From: Nocardioidaceae bacterium | Lineage (GTDB): Bacteria > Actinomycetota > Actinomycetes > Propionibacteriales > Nocardioidaceae | Assembly (NCBI GenBank): GCA_030447865.1 | Contig: JAUJOD010000004.1 | Coordinates: 176,074-240,073, forward strand | Direction of reading: 5' to 3' | DNA length: 64,000 nt | Shown here: in pieces, positions 32,804-41,454 of the stretch | Layout of the letters: the number at the start of each line of letters is the position of its first letter | Numbering within the stretch: position 1 is the stretch's first letter | Notes under the pieces: model-generated | The model's database searches: none | The model's input: only the letters and a program-made list of their open reading frames with translations | Told to the model about the DNA's origin: nothing | Made by a program: the position numbers and the translations under genes

Positions 32804-33510
32804 CAAACCCCCGCCATCTCTGTCGTCGGGTCCGCGAGCGGCTCGTCCCTGGCGATCCGCCGCCAGGTGACGAAGCCGTAGAGCACCAGCACGCCGTAAA
32901 TCGCGTAGAGCAGGGCCGATGGGTAGAGCTCGAAGTAGATCAGTTCCGGCACCCCAACGATGTCGACGGCGATCCAGCACAGCCAGAAGTCAACCCAGCC
33001 CCGGGCCATGGCGTACGTCGCGAGGACCGACCCGACGAAGATCCAGGCGTCGGCAAGGAAGTACCAGGTGGGGGCTGGCCAGACCGCGCCGATGGCACGG
33101 AACACCAAGAACAGCACCAGGACACCCGCCACAGACGCGGCTAGATAGCCGAGCCGCTCGCGACCGGTCGCCCACCGCGGCACCACAGCTGCCTTCTCAC
33201 CAGGCCCTCTGGAGGCGCGGGTCTGCCGCCACCTGTGCCAGCCGTAGACGCTGACCGCGATGAAGAAGATCTGCCGCCCGGCCTGGCCGAGTAGCGGGAT
33301 CGTTTGTCCGTTGTCTCCAGTAGCGGTTGCGATGAAAACGGTGAAGAGCAAGACGTTGCCGACGATTCCGACCGGCCAGGCCCACACCCGTCGGCGCAAG
33401 CCGCCGATCGCGGAGGCAAAACCGAAGGCGTTTCCGATAATCTCGCGCCAGCTGATCTCGTGCCCGCTGATGGTGAGGTGGGCTTCGTAGAGGGTCTCAA
33501 AGATGCTCAC
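32803..33510 (-). CDS. ribM: Riboflavin transporter, PnuC/PnuX (RibM) family
   Basis: A 235-residue membrane protein with about seven hydrophobic helices and the PnuC-type sequences [35 protein letters not shown] and [19 protein letters not shown]. In this family, members inside FMN-riboswitch-controlled rib operons (RibM, PnuX) import riboflavin rather than nicotinamide riboside. Position between ribE and ribBA, overlapping each (4 bases and 1 base), supports RibM. A nicotinamide riboside transporter remains the alternative by sequence family alone. Confidence 0.85.
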   Translation of the reverse strand: MSIFETLYEAHLTISGHEISWREIIGNAFGFASAIGGLRRRVWAWPVGIVGNVLLFTVFIATATGDNGQTIPLLGQAGRQIFFIAVSVYGWHRWRQTRASRGPGEKAAVVPRWATGRERLGYLAASVAGVLVLFLVFRAIGAVWPAPTWYFLADAWIFVGSVLATYAMARGWVDFWLCWIAVDIVGVPELIYFELYPSALLYAIYGVLVLYGFVTWRRIARDEPLADPTTEMAGV

Positions 33511-34163
33511 GCCTGCTCCTTGGGATCGTTGGTGAGGTGTGCATGTTGGTGGCCGCCTATTCCGGCTGGAGCTTCAAGCAACCGCTCGACATACTTAGCG
33601 ATCACATCGACTTCAAGGTTGACCAGATCACCAGGCTGTTTGCGACCGAGGGTGGTGACGGCCAGGGTGGTGGGGATGAGGCCGACGCTGAACGTCGGAT
33701 CGGTGCCGTCCTTCAGGCCGCTCACGGTGAGCGACACACCGTCGACGGTGATCGAGCCTTTAAGCGCGACATAACGGGCTAGCTCTACCGGCAGAGCGAT
33801 CGTCACGATGTCCCAGTGCTCACTGGGTTGGCGGGTGACGATCGTGCCGGTGCCGTCGACGTGACCTTGCACGATGTGGCCCCCCAGCCGAGCGTCGGCC
33901 GTCACGGCGCGTTCGAGGTTGACGTGGCTGCCTGGTGCGAGCGCTCCCAGCGAGGTCTTGTCGAGGCTCTCCTGCATGACGTCCACAGTGAACGAGTCGT
34001 CCCCCAGCTCGACCACCGTCAGGCAGCAGCCGTTGACCGCGATTGAGTCGCCGTGGGCAGTATCGCTCACCGCAGTGGGGCCCCACACGGTGAGCCGCAC
34101 TGCGTCCCCCCTCGGTTCGAGCGCGACGACTCGACCGAGTTCCTCGACAATCCCCGTAAACAT
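33507..34163 (-). CDS. ribE: Riboflavin synthase alpha chain
   Basis: A 218-residue enzyme that dismutates two lumazines to riboflavin. It has the typical tandem lumazine-binding halves, each starting with a GxV(E/D)GTG-type sequence: MFTGIVEELGRVV at the N-terminus and QGHVDGTGTIVTR near residue 97. GDSIAVNGCCLTVV and GSITVDGVSLTV are the paired substrate-binding loops. The ATG at 34163 overlaps the ribD stop by one base (TGATG); its stop overlaps the ribM start in 4 bases. The C-terminal tail is slightly longer than usual. Confidence 0.96.
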   Translation of the reverse strand: MFTGIVEELGRVVALEPRGDAVRLTVWGPTAVSDTAHGDSIAVNGCCLTVVELGDDSFTVDVMQESLDKTSLGALAPGSHVNLERAVTADARLGGHIVQGHVDGTGTIVTRQPSEHWDIVTIALPVELARYVALKGSITVDGVSLTVSGLKDGTDPTFSVGLIPTTLAVTTLGRKQPGDLVNLEVDVIAKYVERLLEAPAGIGGHQHAHLTNDPKEQA

Positions 34164-35185
34164 CAGTTGATCCTTTTCAAGCCAAGTCGGACGTCGGCTC
34201 CGAGCCGAGCGACTTCGCACATCTCAAAGCGCATGGCGTTGTCCACGGTGGTGATTCCGAGGTCGGCGATGGCGGCACGGCCAGCTCCGAGCAACGCCGG
34301 TGCCACATAGGCGACCACCTCGTCGACCAGACCGGCGGCCAGGAACGCGGCCGCGAGCGTGGGGCCGCCTTCGAGCCAGACGTGTTGGCAGCCACGCCCG
34401 TACAAAGTGGCGAGCGCGTCGCCAAGGTCATGAGTGGTGAGGAGGACCGCTGGGGCGACGTCGTCGAGTACGTTCGCGTGGGGAGGGATCGGTCGCAACC
34501 CCATCACGGCGCGGAGAGGCTGGCGGTCGGCGGGCGCTGGGACGCCGTCTGCGTTGCGGACGGTCAGCTGCGGGTTGTCAGCGAGGACGGTCCCCGTGCC
34601 GACGAGGACCGCGTGGCACTGCTGCCGGCGGTCATGAACGTCTGCCCTCGCCTCTGGTCCGGTAAGCCACATCGACGACCCGTCCGCGGCGGCAGACCGA
34701 CCGTCGAGCGTTGTGGCGAACTTCCAGGTAACGAACGGCCGCTTGCGGGTGGCCGCGACGGACCAGGCGGGGTTTGTAGCGCCCGCCTCGTCAGCGAGGA
34801 CTCCCCCTTCCACATCGATCCCGGCAGAGCGAAGCGCGGCGGCTCCGCCGCGAGCGCGTGGCGTGTCGTCGGCCTGCGCGTACACGACTCGGCGGACTCC
34901 CGCCTCGATCAGCTCTAGGACGCAGGGGCCGGTGCGACCGGTGTGGTTACAGGGTTCAAGGGTCACCACGGCCGTGCAACCCCGAGCCGCGGGTCCCGCT
35001 TGACTGAGCGCGTCAACCTCGGCGTGGGCGCTGCCGATGCCGCGGTGATAGCCCTCGGCCAGAGTGAGTTCAGCTGGCCCGAGCAGTACCGCACCGACAC
35101 GGGGGTTGGGACCAAGGGGCACGCCGGGGGTGCGGGACAGGCCGATGGCGCGACGCATCGCCGCTGTCTCGCCCTGGCTGGCCAT
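34163..35185 (-). CDS. ribD: Bifunctional riboflavin deaminase/reductase
   Basis: A 340-residue fusion. The N-terminal deaminase has HAEVDAL and PCNHTGRTGPC, the zinc and catalytic residues of a CDA-fold enzyme. The C-terminal reductase begins near residue 145 with RPFVTWKFATTLDGRSAA and contains GTGTVLADNPQLTVR. It deaminates and reduces the pyrimidine intermediate of riboflavin synthesis. The ATG at 35185 has GAGAGG six bases upstream. It is the first gene behind the FMN riboswitch and heads the rib-his operon. Confidence 0.96.
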   Translation of the reverse strand: MASQGETAAMRRAIGLSRTPGVPLGPNPRVGAVLLGPAELTLAEGYHRGIGSAHAEVDALSQAGPAARGCTAVVTLEPCNHTGRTGPCVLELIEAGVRRVVYAQADDTPRARGGAAALRSAGIDVEGGVLADEAGATNPAWSVAATRKRPFVTWKFATTLDGRSAAADGSSMWLTGPEARADVHDRRQQCHAVLVGTGTVLADNPQLTVRNADGVPAPADRQPLRAVMGLRPIPPHANVLDDVAPAVLLTTHDLGDALATLYGRGCQHVWLEGGPTLAAAFLAAGLVDEVVAYVAPALLGAGRAAIADLGITTVDNAMRFEMCEVARLGADVRLGLKRIN

Positions 35186-35333
35186 GTGTCGGCCTCTCGT
35201 CCGGCTCGCGGACCACGGGGCCGTCGGCGACGTACGTTAGATGCCGCCTCAGCATTCTGCTCGGCAGCGGTTTGGGGCTGTCACCCCTGACCGTCGACAG
35301 CGAGGGGCTGCGAGGCGACGACCACGACGCCGG
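35186..35333 (-). promoter_or_regulatory. Expression platform of the FMN riboswitch, with competing hairpins
   Basis: Between the aptamer and ribD, two hairpins cross each other and cannot form together: CCCCT (35307-35303) with AGGGG (35288-35284), and GCTGTC (35301-35296) with GACAGC (35282-35277). A later GC-rich hairpin with AGCA/TGCT lies near 35247-35258. No U-run is seen, so control may be at translation of ribD or Rho-dependent rather than by intrinsic termination. Confidence 0.5.
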
Positions 35334-35453
35334 CGTGCATCCTCCCATCCGGACTTTCACCGTCGGTGCCGGAGTTTCACCGGCTCAACCGACCGCTGGC
35401 AGCGGCCGGGTCGCGGACTGTTACCGCCGGTTCGGAATTACACCGACCCCGGA
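35334..35453 (-). ncRNA. FMN riboswitch (RFN element)
   Basis: On the minus strand the conserved RFN boxes occur in order: GGTCGGTGTAATTCCGAACC, CCGGCGGTAACAGTCCGCGA, then a variable stem (GGCCGCTGCCAGCGGTC), GCCGGTGAAACTCCGGCACC, and CGACGGTGAAAGTCCGGATG followed by GGAGGATGCAC. These match the FMN aptamer closely. Binding of FMN should shut off ribD-ribE-ribM-ribBA-ribH and probably the downstream hisE-hisG. Its 5' end is flanked by a small perfect hairpin, CGAGTG-TTGT-CACTCG, at 35459-35474. Confidence 0.97.
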
Positions 35454-35763
35454 GCACGCGAGTGTTGTCACTCGTCGCCAGCCATTCTGCCAGACGCTTG
35501 AGGTGGGAACATCGTGACGCGGGACACTGCCGCACGAGCGGGAGAAGCCGCCGCAGGCTTCGGCCGGCCGCCCGGCCGTTAGGCAGCCGAGCCGCAGGCA
35601 GCCCGACGATTTGGCGCGTTAAACATGTCGATTCGGCCGTTAGGCATGCATAGCGCGCCAACCGTAGCCAGCTGGGACTCCCGCTGCGTTGGGTGCCGCC
35701 CGGCACCGTTGGCGTCCTGGCGGCCCGGCACCCCTGGCGGCAGGCCCGCACACCAGCCGGGCT
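35454..35763. other. Gene-free interval between rpe and the FMN riboswitch
   Basis: No convincing gene. The stretch should hold the end of the rpe transcript and the rib promoter. It contains the hairpin at 35459-35474; the direct repeat CGGCCGTTAGGCA at 35573-35585 and 35634-35646; and an 8-bp inverted repeat TTGGCGCG (35611-35618) with CGCGCCAA (35654-35661) enclosing the second copy. GCCGCCCGGCACC-like stretches recur near 35695 and 35725. I see no convincing -35/-10 pair. Confidence 0.5.
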
Positions 35764-36432
35764 TCAGTGCCGTCGAGCAGCCGCGTCCGCCAGCTTCCGC
35801 AAGGTGGCGACCATGGCGCCGGGGTCGTCGGCGCCGAAGACCGCCGAGCCGGCCACGAACACGTCGGCTCCCGCGTCGGCACACCGCTCGATGGTGTCCG
35901 CTGACACTCCCCCGTCGACCTGCAGCCATACGTCGGCCCCTGACGCGCCGATCAGGTCACGGGCACGGCGAATCTTCGGCAGGCACACGTCGAGGAACCG
36001 CTGGCCGCCGAAGCCGGGCTCGACCGTCATGATCAGGAGCATGTCGAGCTCGGGCAACAGGTCGGCGTACGGCTCGACCGAGGTGGCCGGCTTGAGCGCC
36101 ATCCCAGCCCTGGCGCCCTGCACGCGGAGCTCGCGGGCCAGCCGCACCGGTGCAGCGCACGCCTCGACGTGGAACGTCACGCTGGCGGCACCTGCCTCGA
36201 CGTACGCCGGGGCCCAGCGGTCGGGGTCGTCGATCATCAGGTGGCAGTCCAGCGGGCGGGACGCCACGCCGACCAACGCCTCGACGACCGGCAGCCCGAC
36301 AGTCAGGTTGGGCACGAAGTGGTTGTCCATGACGTCGACGTGCAGCCAGTCCGCCCCCTCGACCGACCGCACGGCGGCCGCAAGGTTGGCGAAGTCGGCC
36401 GACAGCAGGCTCGGGGCGATCTGGACATCCAT
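35764..36432 (-). CDS. rpe: Ribulose-phosphate 3-epimerase
   Basis: A 222-residue TIM-barrel enzyme that interconverts ribulose 5-phosphate and xylulose 5-phosphate. Visible are [31 protein letters not shown] (catalytic Asp, metal His), [16 protein letters not shown] and WLQVDGGV, all family signatures with the catalytic acids in place. Length is normal. It sits 12 bases downstream of rsmB on the same strand and just upstream of the riboflavin operon, which uses ribulose 5-phosphate. Confidence 0.97.
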   Translation of the reverse strand: MDVQIAPSLLSADFANLAAAVRSVEGADWLHVDVMDNHFVPNLTVGLPVVEALVGVASRPLDCHLMIDDPDRWAPAYVEAGAASVTFHVEACAAPVRLARELRVQGARAGMALKPATSVEPYADLLPELDMLLIMTVEPGFGGQRFLDVCLPKIRRARDLIGASGADVWLQVDGGVSADTIERCADAGADVFVAGSAVFGADDPGAMVATLRKLADAAARRH

Positions 36433-36444
36433 TGCCCGGTGAGC

Positions 36445-37845
36445 CTAGTCGCCTGCTGCCGAGCCGGCGACGCGACGCAGCAACGAGACGAACATCGCGT
36501 CGGTGCCGTGCCGGTGCGGCCACAGCTGCACCGAAGGCCCCGGCCCGAGGTCGGGTACGTCGGGCAGCAGGGCCCGAGCGTCCTCCTCACGTACGTCGGT
36601 GCGCTGGGCCAGCACCGTGCCGACGACGCCGCGGGTCTCGGCCCGGTGCGGCGAACAGGTGGCGTAGGCGACCACCCCTCCTGGGCGCACGGCGCTCAGC
36701 GCGCTGCTCAACAGCGCCGTCTGCAGCGGAACGAGACCGTCCAAGTCGTCGGGTCGGTGCCGCCACCGCGACTCCGGGCGCCGCCGCAACGCGCCGAGGC
36801 CGCTGCAGGGGGCGTCAACGAGCACGCGGTCGAAGGTTTCCGGCGCCCACGCCGGCTGGGTGCCGTCAGCGGCCACGACTGGCGGGGTCGCCGAGTAGGC
36901 GCGCAGCGTCTGCCGCACCAGCTTGGCGCGGTGCAACTGCCGGTCGGCGGCCACCACCACCGCATCGCGCTCGGCGGCCAGGCCAGTCAGCAACGCCGCC
37001 TTGCCGCCGGGTCCGGCGCACATGTCGAGCCAACGGCGATCCCGGCCGGCCACCTCCGCCCGCGCGAGCACCAGCGCCGTAAGCTGCGAGCCCTCGTCCT
37101 GCACGCCGGCCCGCGCGCTGCGCACCTGCGGGATACCACCGGGGTCTCCGCTGTCGAGCTGCACGGCGTACGGCGACCACCGCCCCCGCCGCCCGTCGTA
37201 CCCCAGCAGCTCCTCGACCGTGCAGAGCCCGGGCCGCACGACCAGCGAAACCGCAGGAGCGACGTTGTCGGCGGCCAACGCCGCCTCGGTCTCCGCGACC
37301 GTCTGCAGCGTGTCGAGGAATGCCTGCACGACCCAGCGCGGATGGGAGTGCCGAACCGCCAGGTGGCCCGCCGGGTCGGCTGCCCGGTCGGGCGCCACCT
37401 GGCTGACCCAGTCGACGAAGGGCTGCTCACCCACCCGGCGCAGGACGGCGTTGACCAGTCGCACCGGCCGCTCTCCGACAGCGGACCGCACCAGCTCAAC
37501 GGTCGTCGTCACCGCGGCGTGCGGCGAGACCCGCATGCTCAGCAGCTGGTGGCAGCCCAATCTCAGCGCGGTCAGCACGGCGGGTTGCAGAGCCTGCACG
37601 CCGCCGCTGACGCACGCGTCGAGGACGGCGTCGTAGCCGCTCTGCATCCGCGTGGTGCCGTTGGCCAGCTCGGTGGCGAACGCGGCGTCTCGCCCGGTCA
37701 CTTCCCGCTCCGTCAGCAGCCGCGGCAGGACGAGGTTGAGGTAGGCGTCTTGGCTGTCCACGGTGCGCAGTGCGTCGTACGCCACCTGCCGAGCCGGGTC
37801 GAGGACGGCGCGCGCTCTCGCCCGCCGCGCCACCGGTGACGTCAC
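36445..37845 (-). CDS. rsmB: 16S rRNA (cytosine-967) methyltransferase
   Basis: A 466-residue two-domain protein. Residues 15-160 are a NusB-like RNA-binding domain ([29 protein letters not shown]). Residues 230-466 are an SAM-dependent m5C methyltransferase with [22 protein letters not shown] (one catalytic Cys) and [10 protein letters not shown] (the second). The start overlaps the fmt stop by 4 bases (ATGA). It belongs to the def-fmt-rsmB translation-related operon common in bacteria. Confidence 0.95.
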   Translation of the reverse strand: MTSPVARRARARAVLDPARQVAYDALRTVDSQDAYLNLVLPRLLTEREVTGRDAAFATELANGTTRMQSGYDAVLDACVSGGVQALQPAVLTALRLGCHQLLSMRVSPHAAVTTTVELVRSAVGERPVRLVNAVLRRVGEQPFVDWVSQVAPDRAADPAGHLAVRHSHPRWVVQAFLDTLQTVAETEAALAADNVAPAVSLVVRPGLCTVEELLGYDGRRGRWSPYAVQLDSGDPGGIPQVRSARAGVQDEGSQLTALVLARAEVAGRDRRWLDMCAGPGGKAALLTGLAAERDAVVVAADRQLHRAKLVRQTLRAYSATPPVVAADGTQPAWAPETFDRVLVDAPCSGLGALRRRPESRWRHRPDDLDGLVPLQTALLSSALSAVRPGGVVAYATCSPHRAETRGVVGTVLAQRTDVREEDARALLPDVPDLGPGPSVQLWPHRHGTDAMFVSLLRRVAGSAAGD

Positions 37846-38768
37846 GTGCCCAGCGCTGCGGCGCTGCTGCGCACGCCGCGAGCCCAGTCAGCAGCCGGCA
37901 TCCGCGGCTTGCCCTGCGGCTGCACGTCGCCCAGCTCAACGGGATGCGTGCCGGTGCCGACACGGACGGCGGTCCTGCTGGTCGCCAGCTCACCGGGCGC
38001 CAGCGGCGCCTCGGCCGGGCGCAGGGACACGGGGCCGAGCTTGAGCCGCGCACCGTCGACCACGGTCCAGGCTCCGGGCGCGGGCGTGCAGCCCCGGATG
38101 AGCCGGTCGACGGCGAAGGCAGGTTCACTCCACCGCACCTGCGCCTCCTCGACGCTGAGCTTCGGCGCGAACGAGACGCCGTCGGCTGGCTGCGGGCGTG
38201 CTTCCAGCGAGCCGTCCTCGATCCCGTCGAGCGTGGCGACGAGCAGCCCGGCGCCGTGCTCGGCCAGCCGGCCCAGCAGGGTGCCCGCGGTGTCGTCCGG
38301 CCGGATCGTCTCGGTGCAGAGGCCGTACGTCGGCCCAGCGTCCAGCTCCTTGACGATCCGGAAGGTGGTGGCCCCGGTCACCTCGTCGCCCGCGATAACC
38401 GCGCGCTGGACGGGAGCTGCGCCTCGCCACGCAGGCAACACCGAGAAGTGCAGGTTGACCCACCCGTGCGGCGGGATGTCGAGCGCCGACTGCGGCAGCA
38501 CGGCGCCGTACGCCACCACAGGGCAGCAGTCGGGGTTGAGCCCACGGAGCTCTGCCTGGAACTCGGGGTCCTTCGGGGACGCCGGTTTGAGCACCGGCAG
38601 CCCGTGCTCGGCCGCCACGTCGGCCACCGCAGAGGTGGACATCGTGCGGCCACGGCCACGGGGTGCGTCGGGCCGGGTGAGAGCGCCGACCACCTCATGT
38701 CGGCTGACCAGCAGCGCACGCAGGGCGGGCACGGCGGCTGCTGGAGTGCCGGCGAAGACCACTCGCAC
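37842..38768 (-). CDS. fmt: Methionyl-tRNA formyltransferase
   Basis: A 308-residue enzyme that formylates initiator Met-tRNA with 10-formyl-tetrahydrofolate. The N-terminus is [39 protein letters not shown] includes the folate-site sequence and [11 protein letters not shown] the conserved Asp. The C-terminal OB-like domain ends [13 protein letters not shown]. The GTG at 38768, two bases after the def stop, gives the standard N-terminus; an open frame continues upstream and is not used. Confidence 0.96.
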   Translation of the reverse strand: MRVVFAGTPAAAVPALRALLVSRHEVVGALTRPDAPRGRGRTMSTSAVADVAAEHGLPVLKPASPKDPEFQAELRGLNPDCCPVVAYGAVLPQSALDIPPHGWVNLHFSVLPAWRGAAPVQRAVIAGDEVTGATTFRIVKELDAGPTYGLCTETIRPDDTAGTLLGRLAEHGAGLLVATLDGIEDGSLEARPQPADGVSFAPKLSVEEAQVRWSEPAFAVDRLIRGCTPAPGAWTVVDGARLKLGPVSLRPAEAPLAPGELATSRTAVRVGTGTHPVELGDVQPQGKPRMPAADWARGVRSSAAALGT

Positions 38769-38770
38769 GG

Positions 38771-39316
38771 CTAGCGAGCACGCCCCAGCAGCGGGTGTGG
38801 TGACGCCTTGACCACAGGTGCTGACAGCCCGCTCCACTCAGCCTCGCGGATCGCCCGCATCGCCGCCTTGCGGGTCGCTGCGTCGAGGCGGTCGACAAAG
38901 AGGACGCCGTCGAGGTGGTCGGTCTCGTGCTGCAGGCACCGGGCGAGGGTGTCGGTGCCTTCGATCACCACCGGCTCGCCGTACATGTCGAAGCCGCGAG
39001 CCACGGTGCCGTACGCCCGGGTGCAGTCGAAGGTGAGTCCGGGGATGGACAGGCACCCCTCGTCGCCGGTTTGGGTCTCGTCGGTGAGCGTCAGGTGGGG
39101 GTTGACGAGGTGACCGACGACGCCGTCGACGGCATAGGTGAACACCCGCAGACCCACACCGATCTGCGGCGCCGCGAGGCCGGCGCCGGGGGCGGCGGTC
39201 ATGGTGTCGGTGAGGTCGGCGACGAGCGTGCGCAGCTCACGGTCGAAGTCAACGACGGGCTCCGCCGGTGTGCGCAGCACCGGATCGCCGAACAACCGGA
39301 TGTCACGCACCGACAA
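38771..39316 (-). CDS. def: Peptide deformylase
   Basis: A 181-residue metalloprotease that removes the N-formyl group from nascent proteins. The three motifs are present: [20 protein letters not shown] with the metal Cys, and [11 protein letters not shown] with both metal His and catalytic Glu. It is coupled to fmt two bases downstream, so formylation and deformylation are coexpressed. Length is usual for actinobacteria. Confidence 0.97.
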   Translation of the reverse strand: MSVRDIRLFGDPVLRTPAEPVVDFDRELRTLVADLTDTMTAAPGAGLAAPQIGVGLRVFTYAVDGVVGHLVNPHLTLTDETQTGDEGCLSIPGLTFDCTRAYGTVARGFDMYGEPVVIEGTDTLARCLQHETDHLDGVLFVDRLDAATRKAAMRAIREAEWSGLSAPVVKASPHPLLGRAR

Positions 39317-39369
39317 CGTCGAGCTCCTGGTATGAGGCGGTAGCTGCAGTCAGCCAGTCTAGTGGCGCC

Positions 39370-41400
39370 CTACACGAGCTCTGCGGGGTCGATGTGCACC
39401 CGAACCGGCGACAGCTTACGGCTGCTGCGAGTGGCCTGTAGGTGTTGCAGTGCTCGGGTGAGCGCTCTACCGCGGTCACTTGGTGTGCGTACGACGAGGC
39501 GGACCGTCTCGCGGCCGATGTCGACCGGTCCCAACACCTCCGCCCGCGGTGGCAGCGTCAACTGCCCGAGCGCCTCGGCTACCACCTCAGCGGGCGCGGT
39601 GATCGTCGCCACCCGGGCGGCGGGTGGCAGGTGAGCCGACCGCCGGTCGGCCAGCTCACGGGTGGCGAAGCCAGCCGGGTCCCACCGGACCAACGCCTGC
39701 AGCGCTGGCGCTGACGGTTCCCCGACCGCGATGACCCGACCACCGTCACTCCCAGGTCGTACGAGCGCCGCCACGTTGAGCCAGCGCCGCAGTGCCTCCT
39801 CCGCCGCGCCGAAGTCGGGGCGGGTCAGCGTCAACCAGGTGTCGAGGAGGACCGCGGCGGCATAGCCGTCGGGGGACGCTCGCGGCTCGGCACCGGGGGT
39901 GGCCACCACGATGGCGGGCTGCGGGTCGACCGTGTCGAGCACGCGGTCGCCGCCTGAGGTCAGCACGGTCGTCTGGGGAAAGCTGCGGCCCCACTCCTGC
40001 GCCGTACGCAACGAACCAACCACCGGAGCACGAAGAGCAGCGCCACCACAATGTCGACACGCCCAGCCGGTCGCGGCCTGCGTGCACCACCGGCACTGCG
40101 GCGGGCCGCTGGCGGTGACGGTGGCCAGCGGGCCGGAGCAGCGCGCGCAACGGGCCGGCTGCCGGCACGCCGCACACGCCAACGCCGGCTGGTAGCCGTA
40201 GCGCGGCGCGTGCACCAGCACCGGCCCCGTCTCCAGGGCCGTCCTGACGACCTCGAACACCCGCCGAGGCATCCGGGCGACCTCCGCAGCCGAATCACGC
40301 TCGAGCTCGCGGTCGGACTCGCCGGCGATGTGCACCTGCGGTGCGGTCGCTCGAGCCTGCTCGCGAGGCGCCGACAACGCCACCGCCCAACCGGACTCGA
40401 CGAGGAGCTGGCTCTCGACCGACCGGCTGCGCCCGCTAAGCAGGACCGCTGTCTGCTGCAGATGAGCGCGGGAGGTGAGCACCTCTCGCGCGTGCGGGTA
40501 CGGCGCGTGCAGCTCAGCGAACAGGTCGTCACCGTCGTCCCACATCGCGACCAGCCCTAGGTCGTGCACCGGTGCGAACGCTGCGGCCCGGGTGCCGACG
40601 ACGATCTGGACGTGGCCCCGCAGCAGCGCGAGGAACGCGCGGTAACGCGCTGCCGGCCCTAGGTCGGCGGTCAGCACGACGTAGGCTCCCGGACCGAGCA
40701 GCGCCATCAGGGCCGCATCGACCCGGGCCACGTCTCGGGCGTCGGGGAGGCACACGATGCTGCCGCGCCCGGCGGCCCGGGTCGCCGCCGCCGCGGCGGC
40801 CAGGTGAGCGGGCCAGTCTTCGCCGGCTGTCGCGGTCCACACCGCGCGGGGCGACTGGCCCGACGCAAGCCGGTGGACGAAGGCTGGGCCGCCGGTGGTG
40901 GCCACCCAGGGCTCGGTCAGCGTTTCCAGGGGTACGTCGAGCGGAGCCGGGGGAGCTGCCGGCATCTCCGCCTCGACTCGGGCGTGCCGGGGCGGGACGG
41001 CGAGCCGGAGCACGTCGGCCAAGGTGCCGGCGTACCGGTCGGCGACGACCCGGGCAAGGGCAGCCACCTGAGGCGAGAGCACCGGCTCGGCCGAGACCAC
41101 CCGGCGTAACGCGGTCAGCGGTCCGGCGTGCTCCGTGCGCTCGACCCGGTCGAGGAGGAACCCGTCGACGTCGCGGCCACTGAACCGGGCCTTGACGCGG
41201 CACCCGGGCACCGCCTGCTCCGCCATGGTTTCAGGCACCAGGTAGTCGAACGGCCGGTCGAGGTGAGCCAACGGCAGGTCGACGGCGACCCTCGCCACCG
41301 GCAGCTTCGCGGCCGGTGCTGACACCGGCTTTGGGCGCTTGGTGCGGACCTGGCGCTTGAGCAGCGCAAGCTGCTCGGTGTGGGCGGCAGGTCCAGTCAT
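39370..41400 (-). CDS. priA: Primosomal protein N' (PriA), actinobacterial form without Walker A
   Basis: About 676 residues. The N-terminal DNA-binding domain has VARVAVDLPLAHLDRPFDYL and GCRVKARFSGRDVDG. The helicase P-loop GxGKT is absent; the equivalent site reads SGQSPRAVWTATAGEDWPAH, and the DEAD/DEGH-type motif II is WDDGDD. Eight Cys in CxxC pairs (CAACRQPARCARC, CRWCTQ, CRHCGG) form the zinc-binding region. Actinobacterial PriA proteins lack the ATPase motifs, so it may act in replication restart as a non-helicase. The ATG at 41400 is preferred; the frame is open to 41430. Confidence 0.92.
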   Translation of the reverse strand: MTGPAAHTEQLALLKRQVRTKRPKPVSAPAAKLPVARVAVDLPLAHLDRPFDYLVPETMAEQAVPGCRVKARFSGRDVDGFLLDRVERTEHAGPLTALRRVVSAEPVLSPQVAALARVVADRYAGTLADVLRLAVPPRHARVEAEMPAAPPAPLDVPLETLTEPWVATTGGPAFVHRLASGQSPRAVWTATAGEDWPAHLAAAAAATRAAGRGSIVCLPDARDVARVDAALMALLGPGAYVVLTADLGPAARYRAFLALLRGHVQIVVGTRAAAFAPVHDLGLVAMWDDGDDLFAELHAPYPHAREVLTSRAHLQQTAVLLSGRSRSVESQLLVESGWAVALSAPREQARATAPQVHIAGESDRELERDSAAEVARMPRRVFEVVRTALETGPVLVHAPRYGYQPALACAACRQPARCARCSGPLATVTASGPPQCRWCTQAATGWACRHCGGAALRAPVVGSLRTAQEWGRSFPQTTVLTSGGDRVLDTVDPQPAIVVATPGAEPRASPDGYAAAVLLDTWLTLTRPDFGAAEEALRRWLNVAALVRPGSDGGRVIAVGEPSAPALQALVRWDPAGFATRELADRRSAHLPPAARVATITAPAEVVAEALGQLTLPPRAEVLGPVDIGRETVRLVVRTPSDRGRALTRALQHLQATRSSRKLSPVRVHIDPAELV

Positions 41401-41454
41401 AAGCTCGACAGTAACGACGGCTGCCGACATTTCGGCTTCGGCCGACGCTTTGGT

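Noticed and set aside
36169-37839. A long open frame on the plus strand across rsmB and rpe
   Set aside because: It is antisense to rsmB, which has intact catalytic motifs, and its translation is Arg/Gln/His/Pro-rich without any domain; high GC content makes such frames common.
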